This document shows, one piece after another, positions 1 to 5,563 of a stretch of DNA of 12,785 nucleotides. The position numbers and the translations under genes were made by a program. Every line of letters begins with the position of its first letter. The stretch's first letter is position 1. The notes beneath the pieces were generated by a model. That model saw nothing but the letters and a program-made list of their open reading frames with translations. It was not told the origin of the DNA and made no database searches. The stretch is from Candidatus Zhuqueibacterota bacterium (lineage in GTDB: Bacteria > KSB1 > UBA2214), in NCBI GenBank assembly GCA_022706175.1, contig JAKJDB010000028.1:1-12785 (forward strand), written 5' to 3'.

Positions 1-3
1 CGA

Positions 4-99
4 GTCCAACTGATTCAGCGCAACCTTCGATGTCATTCGAGGCTGCCAACCTGACAGAACTGGTATTCACGCTGCTTAACCTCAACGCATTGGTTGGGC
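4..99 (+). repeat. Possible attC-like site of the preceding cassette
   Basis: GTCCAAC at 4-10 (RYYYAAC) and GTTGGGC at 93-99 (GTTRRRY) are complementary at 6 of 7 and 96 bp apart, close to the spacing of the clearer site at 778-871. The right half contains GCTTAAC (74-80), like the inner box of many 60-base elements. A convincing inner stem was not found, so this rests mainly on the outer boxes and on the relation of 93-99 to the 778-784 box. Confidence 0.3.
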
Positions 100-106
100 G
101 ATAACT

Positions 107-499
107 TTATCTTCTTACTTGCAGTCCGAGTATTTTTTCCATCGGATCAAAATCGCGATCGTTGTGCAATAGCTCAAAACCGTTTTCAATACAGAAGGTA
201 GCGATAATTACATCGATCATTTTACGTACTGTTATTCCACTTTTCCGTAAAATTCTGAAATTCTGGGCAGATTGTAAAGCAATCTTTTTGCCTACAAAAT
301 CATGATACTCCAAACTTTCCATGATCTCTTTCGCAGCTTGATATTCTTTCTCGTTACGAAAACCCTGAAGGAATTCAGTGATAATAAGATCCCCCGTAAT
401 TATGCGATTGTGATCTAACTCATAATCAAGTAAGTTGGTATGAGTAGCATCGATTCCTCTGACATAATCAATCCATACAGATGTATCAGCGACAATCAT
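107..499 (-). CDS. vapC: VapC-type PIN-domain ribonuclease toxin
   Basis: Toxin of a type II toxin-antitoxin pair. The 130-residue length is typical for VapC. The PIN-domain acidic residues are all visible: D5 in the N-terminal VADTSVW motif, E42 in ITEFLQG, D96 in RKMIDVIIA and D114 in HNDRDFD (with D116 as a possible extra metal ligand). From the family, such proteins bind Mg2+ or Mn2+ in this acidic pocket and cleave RNA, often tRNA or rRNA. The exact target cannot be read from the sequence. The ATG start lies inside the stop of vapB (ATGA, 496-499), so translation is probably coupled to that of the antitoxin. Nothing looks broken: no stop, frameshift or missing catalytic residue. The call is secure; the cellular target is unknown. 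Confidence 0.93.
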   Translation of the reverse strand: MIVADTSVWIDYVRGIDATHTNLLDYELDHNRIITGDLIITEFLQGFRNEKEYQAAKEIMESLEYHDFVGKKIALQSAQNFRILRKSGITVRKMIDVIIATFCIENGFELLHNDRDFDPMEKILGLQVRR

Positions 500-690
500 T
501 TTTCTGCTCTCATTTTATCAAGATCACCTTCCCATTTTAGTTTTCCCCTGTATTTTCGAATTTTCGCTTGTGTTCTTAACGCAATCAGTAATTTGAGACC
601 TTCTTCGACCGCATCTTTTTTAGTCTTATGCCCAGAGAGCACAAGTGCTTTCTGCATCAAGTCGTCGTCAATTACGATATTTGTTCTCAT
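496..690 (-). CDS. vapB: VapB-type ribbon-helix-helix antitoxin
   Basis: Antitoxin of 64 residues, first gene of the pair. The N-terminus MRTNIVIDDDLMQKAL followed by the helix KTKKDAVEEGLKLLI has the pattern of the short VapB family (DUF2191 type): a ribbon strand with alternating residues, then two helices making a DNA-binding ribbon-helix-helix. The basic, polar C-terminal tail (about residues 40-64, with KIRKYRGKLKWEGDLDKMR) is where this family wraps the toxin. The ATG start is preceded by a strong Shine-Dalgarno AGGAGG five bases upstream. The gene ends four bases into vapC. From the family, VapB and the VapBC complex repress their own promoter. The palindrome just upstream (700-739) is the obvious binding site. 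Confidence 0.92.
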   Translation of the reverse strand: MRTNIVIDDDLMQKALVLSGHKTKKDAVEEGLKLLIALRTQAKIRKYRGKLKWEGDLDKMRAEK

Positions 691-694
691 AGGG

Positions 695-701
695 TCCTCC
701 T
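695..701 (-). promoter_or_regulatory. Ribosome binding site of vapB, overlapping the operator
   Basis: Minus-strand AGGAGGA ending five bases before the vapB ATG. Its upstream end runs into the proximal arm of the palindrome at 700-739. A transcript starting inside the palindrome would still carry this site. Confidence 0.8.
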
Positions 702-739
702 GTCATGTGTATAAATACGACATAATATACACATGACAG
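700..739. promoter_or_regulatory. 40-bp palindromic operator of vapBC
   Basis: Perfect 14-bp inverted arms (CTGTCATGTGTATA at 700-713, its complement at 726-739) around a 12-bp AT-rich centre. It lies directly upstream of vapB, covers the predicted -10 box, and touches the Shine-Dalgarno sequence. Two half-sites at this distance fit binding of two ribbon-helix-helix dimers, as in VapBC autoregulation. The palindrome is seen directly; its role as operator is inferred from position and family. Confidence 0.82.
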
Positions 740-752
740 TGAAAGGAAACAA
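724..752 (-). promoter_or_regulatory. Predicted sigma-70-type promoter of vapBC
   Basis: On the minus strand, TTGTTT (752-747) and TATATT (729-724) are separated by 17 bp. The -10 box lies in the distal arm and centre of the palindrome, so bound VapB would block polymerase. An alternative -10, TATTAT, is shifted two bases. The predicted start near 717 gives a very short leader before the vapB Shine-Dalgarno. Confidence 0.6.
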
Positions 753-777
753 GTATTTTTATGCGTTTGACATGTCC

Positions 778-871
778 GCCCAACAGCTGTGTGGTCGCCG
801 CGGTAAAATGGAAACTGAACCCCAAAATGCAAATCAGCCAAGCGGCCACCTTCACCAGCCGCTGGTTAGGC
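778..871 (+). repeat. attC-like integron recombination site
   Basis: A 94-bp imperfect palindrome with integron attC features. The outer boxes are GCCCAAC (778-784, RYYYAAC) and GTTAGGC (865-871, GTTRRRY), complementary at 6 of 7 bases. Inside, AGC (785-787) pairs with GCT (861-863) after an unpaired G at 864, and GGTCGCCGC (793-801) pairs with GCGGCCACC (842-850) at 8 of 9. The centre (about 804-838) is unpaired or variable. Unpaired bases on one arm and a variable centre are typical of attC. The patch is also distinctly GC-richer than its surroundings. Its translations in both strands are probably spurious. The palindrome is seen; the attC identity is inferred. Confidence 0.58.
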
Positions 872-978
872 GAAGAAGACGGGCAAGATGCCCTTGCTAT
901 GGTTCCGCGCGGGGAAGGAATTCCCCGGGCGATCTTGAAGGCTTTCTCCATTTGGAAAAATAGCTAACTAACGCCAAG
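872..978. other. GC-rich stretch without a recognised gene
   Basis: Between the attC-like site and the IS21-like end. It can be translated on both strands (plus strand to a stop at 965-967), but the reading frames run through the palindrome at 778-871, lack a Shine-Dalgarno and match no family I recognise. It could be the start of a further cassette interrupted by the insertion-sequence remnant. Confidence 0.35.
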
Positions 979-1029
979 TGTCAACAAAGGGCACTTGAAA
1001 ATGTAACGGGTGCGGGCAGTTGAAAATGT
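979..1029 (+). mobile_element. Solitary IS21-like terminal sequence (remnant)
   Basis: It begins TGTCAAC and carries two near-identical 16-base units, GGGCACTTGAAAATGT (989-1004) and GGGCAGTTGAAAATGT (1014-1029), 15 of 16 identical and 25 bp apart. IS21-family ends start with TG and contain multiple similar transposase-binding repeats of this kind. No istA or istB gene and no opposite end were found in the window, so this would be a one-ended relic. The direct repeat is seen; the family assignment comes from pattern memory and is tentative. Confidence 0.42.
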
Positions 1030-1154
1030 GCTACTCTCGTCATAGGCGTTTGGGCGTGGCCTTCCTTCAGATGAATACTTCTTCAGAACCATGAAAATTC
1101 TTGATTATTAAGCTATAATTTATTAAAGTTAGCAAGAAATAACTGGTTTTGAAG
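1030..1154. other. AT-rich spacer without a recognised gene
   Basis: From the IS21-like end to the promoter at 1155. The first part (to about 1065) is GC-rich, the rest strongly AT-rich. No coding region with a start signal was found on either strand. Confidence 0.4.
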
Positions 1155-1163
1155 TGGTATAAT
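1155..1163 (+). promoter_or_regulatory. Extended -10 promoter upstream of an orphan hairpin
   Basis: TGGTATAAT: a consensus TATAAT with the TGn extension that lets sigma-70 work without a good -35 box. No good -35 is visible. A start near 1170 would be followed within 20 bases by the terminator hairpin at 1188-1228, so the first product would be a short RNA or an attenuated leader of the gene at 1374. Confidence 0.45.
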
Positions 1164-1169
1164 TGGGTG

Positions 1170-1240
1170 GGATACTATGGGTAAAAGGAGCACAACATTA
1201 TTCATCGTTGATGAGGAGTGTTGTGCTCTTTTTGTTTTTT
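1170..1240 (+). ncRNA. Candidate short RNA or attenuator leader
   Basis: The interval between the extended -10 box and the end of the T tract would give a transcript of about 70 nt, mostly one long hairpin. It matches no RNA family I recognise. Alternatives: the leader of the secreted-protein gene 134 bases further on, with the hairpin as attenuator, or a chance promoter in AT-rich DNA next to a terminator left by a lost gene. Two small open frames overlap it (1177-1302 and 1211-1339); neither has a properly spaced Shine-Dalgarno. Confidence 0.33.
1188..1240 (+). terminator. Strong intrinsic terminator
   Basis: Perfect 10-bp stem GAGCACAACA (1188-1197) with TGTTGTGCTC (1219-1228), topped by a second stem TCATC/GATGA (1202-1206 with 1210-1214) across an internal loop, then a T-rich run to 1240. 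No complete gene lies upstream on the plus strand, which makes the position odd. Confidence 0.78.
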
Positions 1241-1373
1241 ATGATGGTTCTGATATATGCGCCGATAGAAAAACACAAGAAAATAAATTGCATCCCTCCT
1301 AATGTAGAGTTAAATAAAAATCAACTTAACAATTATTGAAATAGTATTGGACTCTTGTGATAAGGATGGATCT

Positions 1374-2894
1374 ATGAAAAAAATTAAATTTCAAATTTAT
1401 TTCATATCAGTTTACCTTTTTTTTGCACCATTTGTCTATCTTGCGCTACATCACTTGTGCTGCAACAATTCAGTTTCTGCAGACGTGACTTGCTTTTCCT
1501 CCACAGGCAGAGCTATTGAGGCCAAAACTGCCCAGCCGGTAGTGCCGATGGAGATTGGCGATAAATGGTACTTTGAAAAAAGATATCAATACAGAGTTTA
1601 TGGTCAACCGTCAGTTGATGATTATACACCATGCGTGTTTTCAGTGATAGATACTACAAGAATAAATAAGCAAAAAGTATTTTTGGTTGAAAGACAAGAA
1701 ATACCTTCATATATAAAGTCAAGAGAGACATGGCATTCTGACTCATTAGTTTTCACGCGGAACGGCAGTTTATATTTTAGTCGGAAACAGCATAAAGATA
1801 CTACGTGGAGCGTATCGGGTGGTGGCACTTTTGGCATTCGAATAAAAGCTGATACAATTTTAGGAAGCGTTTGTACAACACAAACCACTTGGCTCCGCTA
1901 TTGGCATGCAGGAACTGGCTTAGACCGATCCTACACGGTAGGTGAGAATATAGGAATTGTGAGCATAATAGATCTTGAACAAACCCCGAACTATAATAAT
2001 CGGATAGAGACCAATTACCAGTTGGTGAAGGCGCCTCATTTATCGCCAGGCAAGCCACTAAACTGTTTTATTCTTAAAATGCAAAAGACGCAAAGTGATT
2101 TGAAGATTACTTGGAATAAAAGTCTTGAAGATAATATCTCACATTACAGAATATTTGCCAATAATAAATTAATCGATTCTACCGCAAGTTCATTGGATAC
2201 AATCAGAGTTTTGCATCTTAAACCTGAGTATGAGCAACTGATTGGTGTCGCAGCAGTGAATAATGCCAATACAATGAGTAAGTATCATAGCCAAAAACTA
2301 TCAGATTTCGCCATGGGCCCGGCTGCGTTCGATCTTGTATCACCTTCGCGGGCTTATCAAAAGATTAAAGTATCCGCAGACTCTACCATCTCTTTTAGCT
2401 GGGAAGCCAGCAAAGGCAGCAATGATGAAATGGTAACCTATAATCTTCATATTTATTGTGATAATTTTGATAGCACCATAACGGGAATCAGCACTAATGA
2501 AGTTAACATTCGTTGGCGGTGGCTGGAAAATATGCAATATACGTGGTCAGTAGATGCTACTGATGGGCTCTTGTTGACTTCAAGCCTTAAGAAAAATCCT
2601 TTTCAAATATTCTATGCCGTTTTTGAATCACCTCGCATCTATCCAAATCCCTTCCATTCAGCGGCGAATATATTTTTCAGATTGACGACTGATGGACATG
2701 TTACTTTAACGATTTATAATTCTAAAGGACAAAAAATCTTCGATCTCTTTGAGGGGATGCAATCCTTAGGTCCGCATATCATTACTTGGCCATGCCTTGA
2801 CAATAGCTGGAATCATGTAGCATCAGGAGTATACTTTTTGGTTTTTATATATAATGGCAAAAGATATGTACAGAAAATGTTACTTTTAAAATAG
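1374..2894 (+). CDS. Secreted multidomain protein with C-terminal T9SS/FlgD-like sorting module
   Basis: The chosen start is ATG 1374, with AAGGA seven bases upstream; an upstream in-frame TTG at 1347 would add nine unlikely residues. Product: 506 residues. Residues 1-36 are a signal peptide (MKKIK, long hydrophobic core, cleavage after SVSA). Residues about 37-235 form a beta-rich region opening with a G-D-K-W-Y-F motif and have no family I recognise. About 240-306 resembles a fibronectin type III domain, and 319-405 a second beta-sandwich. About 420-506 begins with RIYPNPF and ends GVYFLVFIYNGKRYVQKMLL, the pattern of FlgD-Ig/type IX sorting modules, implying export across the outer membrane or surface attachment. 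No catalytic motif is visible; function unknown. The gene is much AT-richer than the facing operon, which suggests a different origin. Confidence 0.85.
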   Translation: MKKIKFQIYFISVYLFFAPFVYLALHHLCCNNSVSADVTCFSSTGRAIEAKTAQPVVPMEIGDKWYFEKRYQYRVYGQPSVDDYTPCVFSVIDTTRINKQKVFLVERQEIPSYIKSRETWHSDSLVFTRNGSLYFSRKQHKDTTWSVSGGGTFGIRIKADTILGSVCTTQTTWLRYWHAGTGLDRSYTVGENIGIVSIIDLEQTPNYNNRIETNYQLVKAPHLSPGKPLNCFILKMQKTQSDLKITWNKSLEDNISHYRIFANNKLIDSTASSLDTIRVLHLKPEYEQLIGVAAVNNANTMSKYHSQKLSDFAMGPAAFDLVSPSRAYQKIKVSADSTISFSWEASKGSNDEMVTYNLHIYCDNFDSTITGISTNEVNIRWRWLENMQYTWSVDATDGLLLTSSLKKNPFQIFYAVFESPRIYPNPFHSAANIFFRLTTDGHVTLTIYNSKGQKIFDLFEGMQSLGPHIITWPCLDNSWNHVASGVYFLVFIYNGKRYVQKMLLLK

Positions 2895-3058
2895 TGAAAC
2901 GATTATTGGTTGTACAATAGCGAATCTTGTTCTCGAATTCTTTATAGTAGAAGACCAAAATATTTATATACTTACAAAAAACACCAAACATTAGTTGCGC
3001 GATTACGTTAACAACCTTTAATTCTGAAAATAGAAATACGTGGTTATCCTGTCCTATC
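2895..3058. other. Convergent intergenic region, AT-rich part
   Basis: It holds no gene and no clear intrinsic terminator for the plus-strand gene ending at 2894. Base composition changes from AT-rich to GC-rich near the hairpin at 3059. Confidence 0.5.
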
Positions 3059-3078
3059 CGCGGGCCTGGAGGCCCGCG
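3059..3078. repeat. Perfect GC-rich hairpin
   Basis: Eight-bp perfect stem CGCGGGCC/GGCCCGCG with a TGGA loop. There is no T tract on either strand, so it is not a normal intrinsic terminator. Short GC-rich palindromes like this in a convergent gap resemble dispersed REP-type elements; copy number cannot be judged from one window. Confidence 0.6.
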
Positions 3079-3127
3079 CTCCTTGGCTTACGGTCACAGA
3101 TCTATGCTGCCGCGTTCATAGTGCAGC

Positions 3128-3181
3128 AAAAAACGCCAACCGGCAAGTTGGCACTCCGGTTGGCGTTCCCAGGTTGGCGTT
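3128..3181 (-). terminator. Intrinsic terminator of the minus-strand operon, with a duplicated 5' arm
   Basis: On the minus strand, AACGCCAACCGG (3167-3156) pairs perfectly over 12 bp with CCGGTTGGCGTT (3143-3132), followed by TTTTTT (3133-3128). It lies 27 bases after the last stop codon of the operon. A second copy of the left arm, AACGCCAACC, is at 3181-3172, 14 bp upstream, and could pair with the same right arm, giving two competing hairpins. Confidence 0.8.
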
Positions 3182-3193
3182 ACAAGATAACAA

Positions 3194-5551
3194 TTATTTT
3201 ATAAATCCATGGTACAAGCCCAAATAATAGGGCAATAAAAAGACAGCGCCGTCGGCGAGCCCGCGGCCGGAACCGCCGGTGACCAGTTCAAAGGGATTGC
3301 GGTTCCAATGATTGAAATGGCATTCATCCACCGGAATGACTTTGCCGTCGACCCGATACCCCTGTCTGGTAAACGACTCGGGATCCTCGTCAAAGCAGGC
3401 GGAAAGCTCCGACAAGCGCACCAGATCGATGCGACGGCTGTTGTCGTGGCGCCAGTCAAAACGATCGAGGGGAAAGCGCTTCAGCGTCTCCACCCCATCC
3501 TCCAGCCAATCGCCGGTGGCGTCCAGCGCATGCGTGCCCCACTGATCGGTGTAGCGAACGCCGTTGCACGAGGCGGCCATCAGGAAATTGAACAGCGGAT
3601 TCATCTCCGGCGCCTCGAGCCGCCAGGTCAGCCAAAAAGAGGCAGCATATTGCGAACGCCGCAGCGGATCCGGCTCATATTTGATGAGATTGTAATAACA
3701 CATAAAACCCATCTCATCATCGGACTGATTGCCGCTGCCGATGCCGCGCTGAACTTTCATGTTCATCACATTCTGTAGATATCCGTGCCGATTGATCAGC
3801 GAATCGGCCACGGTCCGATATTTGGCATCGCCGGTGATGTGCGCGGTGGTGGCCAGATAAGAGAGCATGCTCAGCGAGTTGAGCCCTCGTTCGATGAACC
3901 AGCGCGGATCGAAATTGATCTCTGCCGGGTCATAGCGCCCCCATCGCGTGGGCCGGCCGTCATGATCGACCAGCTTGCAGCCGTGCTTGATCAGGTGGTC
4001 GGTCAACCCCCGCACCTGTTCCTGCACCTGTCGCTTTTCCGTTTCTGTTTCCGCCACCAGGTCGTAATAGAGCCCGTAGAGAAAATAGTGGCCGTCCAGT
4101 TCATCGGAGCTGGTGTCTGTTTTCCAATACCACTCTCCGTCTGCGCTGACGGGCCAGCGCGGTTCGAACACTTTCCAAAACTTGTCCCGCCCGGCCTGGT
4201 TGCGCCGATCGTCCTCCAGCCGGCCGATGTTGGGATCAGGACCGCTGGTGGGAAGCACCGTGCGGCAGACAAAACCGGCAGGCGCCGGATGCGTGCCGCC
4301 CTGGGTCACCTGGCCCAGAAAACGCATGGCCTGAAACGCCTTGTCCGCCCTTCGTTTGGCGAGCGGATCCCGCGTGGCGGCATAGGCGAAACATTCGCCG
4401 GCGCCATACATGCTGGTCCACAGTCCGTCGTTGTCGCTGTCGGACTGGTAAAATTCCGCTTTATCGCCCGGATTCTTCACCCCTACCTCCAGCACAAACT
4501 CGTAGGGCGTGCGCCGGTGATAACGATCGATCTCCGCCTCGAACCAGGCCGCCTTTTGCGCCAGCGTCATCGGTTCCCGGTAAATCCGGGACACACCCCG
4601 GTTTGTCGCCAGCCAGGCCGCACCCGATCGAGTAACCGCGATGCTGTTCACTCGATCATTCGGCAGCCAGCGCAAACCCTGACGGTATTCCCAGGTCTTT
4701 CCATCATAACGGATCGCGCCCATGGTCGTGCCGAACCAAATCGAGCTGTCCGGCCCGGCAGCCAAAGCAGTAAAATCATCAAAGGGCAACCCATCCTGCC
4801 CGGTGTACAGCTGCCACCTCTCCCCTGTCTGGCAGCCAACACCCTGTGGACAGGCAAACCATAGCCGCTCAAACCGGTCCACGGCAACGCCACGAACATC
4901 CGCCGGCGCCCAGCTCTGTTTATCCTGACGTGGATGCAGCGCACGCCATGCCTTTTCCCCCTGGCTGTATTGCATCAAACCGGCTGAGGCGGCGGCATAG
5001 ATCGTCTGCTTTGCATCAACCGCAAGCTGCTTGATCACGCCCAGGCTTTTGGTCTCAACCAGCGGCCTGGCTTTGCCGCTCTGCGAAAGGAGATAGAGAT
5101 TCTCCTCGCCGGCGAGATAAATCTGCTCGCCGAAAGCCAGCGCGGTGATCGCCTTGGCGGACGGCTTTTTCTCCAACACAAGCTTTTGTTCGATTCGCCC
5201 GCCCTGCAAGATCAAAACAGCTCGCTGCGGAGCATCGGGATCACCGGACTCGGCCAAGGCGGCCACCTGCCGGCTATGTGCGGCCAACAGACGAATGCGT
5301 ACGCCCTGTGTCGCAGGAATCATTTGCCAGCTTTTTTCTCCTAACCAGGCCGCGCCCTTGTCCGTGCCGGCATAGAGGATCCCATCAGCGGCTGTGGCCA
5401 GACCGTTGACTTTATCAGCCGGCAGGCCCTGATCCACAGTGTAAAAGGTCCGCCCTTCCTGTTCGAACACCACCGGTTTGGCATCGGACTGAGCGGAAGC
5501 CAAACAAGCTCCCACAATCAGCAAAAAAAGGATAACGTTCTTTTTCACCAT
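3194..5551 (-). CDS. Ligand-sensor propeller fused to an uncharacterised alpha-helical glycan-enzyme-like domain
   Basis: Product of 785 residues. Residues 1-20 are a signal peptide (MVKKNVILFLLIVGACLASA). About 30-330 is a beta-propeller with Reg_prop-type repeats; the clearest copies include DQGLPADKVNGLA, GQDGLPFDDFTALA with SSIWFGTTMGAIRYDG, and PNDRVNSIA with GAAWLATNRGVSRI. In Bacteroidota hybrid two-component systems such propellers sense oligosaccharides, but here no membrane segment, kinase or DNA-binding domain follows. Instead about 335-785 is a mostly helical domain with DSDNDGLWTSMYGAGECF (about 370), TSSDELDGHYF (about 482), PTRWG (about 534) and ERGLNSLSMLSYL (about 555). I know these motifs from uncharacterised secreted proteins; they look like an alpha/alpha-toroid glycosidase or lyase, with the acidic D/E clusters as active-site candidates. 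The gene starts 12 bp after the GH2 stop, with GAGGAG six bases before ATG, and is the last of the operon. Confidence 0.82.
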   Translation of the reverse strand: MVKKNVILFLLIVGACLASAQSDAKPVVFEQEGRTFYTVDQGLPADKVNGLATAADGILYAGTDKGAAWLGEKSWQMIPATQGVRIRLLAAHSRQVAALAESGDPDAPQRAVLILQGGRIEQKLVLEKKPSAKAITALAFGEQIYLAGEENLYLLSQSGKARPLVETKSLGVIKQLAVDAKQTIYAAASAGLMQYSQGEKAWRALHPRQDKQSWAPADVRGVAVDRFERLWFACPQGVGCQTGERWQLYTGQDGLPFDDFTALAAGPDSSIWFGTTMGAIRYDGKTWEYRQGLRWLPNDRVNSIAVTRSGAAWLATNRGVSRIYREPMTLAQKAAWFEAEIDRYHRRTPYEFVLEVGVKNPGDKAEFYQSDSDNDGLWTSMYGAGECFAYAATRDPLAKRRADKAFQAMRFLGQVTQGGTHPAPAGFVCRTVLPTSGPDPNIGRLEDDRRNQAGRDKFWKVFEPRWPVSADGEWYWKTDTSSDELDGHYFLYGLYYDLVAETETEKRQVQEQVRGLTDHLIKHGCKLVDHDGRPTRWGRYDPAEINFDPRWFIERGLNSLSMLSYLATTAHITGDAKYRTVADSLINRHGYLQNVMNMKVQRGIGSGNQSDDEMGFMCYYNLIKYEPDPLRRSQYAASFWLTWRLEAPEMNPLFNFLMAASCNGVRYTDQWGTHALDATGDWLEDGVETLKRFPLDRFDWRHDNSRRIDLVRLSELSACFDEDPESFTRQGYRVDGKVIPVDECHFNHWNRNPFELVTGGSGRGLADGAVFLLPYYLGLYHGFIK

Positions 5552-5563
5552 GGAGGGCTCCTC

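Larger units (their letters stand above)
94..865 (+). mobile_element. Putative integron gene cassette carrying vapBC
   Basis: The segment is bounded by two GTTRRRY core sites: GTTGGGC at 93-99 and GTTAGGC at 865-871. Its right end forms an attC-like palindrome whose outer box, GCCCAAC (778-784), is the exact reverse complement of the left core site. In real cassettes the first bases (TTRRRY) complement the cassette's own inverse core site, and that relation is met here. Cleavage after the G would give a 772-bp cassette, a usual size. It would hold vapBC in reverse orientation with its own promoter, as toxin-antitoxin cassettes of sedentary chromosomal integrons often do. No integrase or attI is in the window, so an integrase-less cassette cluster is also possible. 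Confidence 0.5.

Noticed and set aside
3..104. Plus-strand open frame from the window edge to TAA at 102-104 (33 codons), possible 3' end of a gene
   Set aside because: Too short to recognise, and it overlaps the attC-like site. It cannot be judged without the sequence to the left, so it is not listed as a gene.
703..967. Open frames on both strands across 703-967 (68-82 codons)
   Set aside because: They run through the vapB operator and the attC-like palindrome, lack Shine-Dalgarno sites and match no family. Best explained as translation of a recombination site.
1177..1302. 41-codon plus-strand frame starting at ATG 1177
   Set aside because: No ribosome site, spans the terminator stem, and no recognisable protein features.
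3059..3181. Repeats considered as a CRISPR array
   Set aside because: Only two short units, no regular spacers and no cas genes. They are explained by a hairpin and a terminator.
3785..4864. Long plus-strand open frame (359 codons) opposite the propeller-fusion gene
   Set aside because: Antisense shadow of a GC-rich gene: composition is low in sense, no start signal, and the minus strand encodes clear domains.
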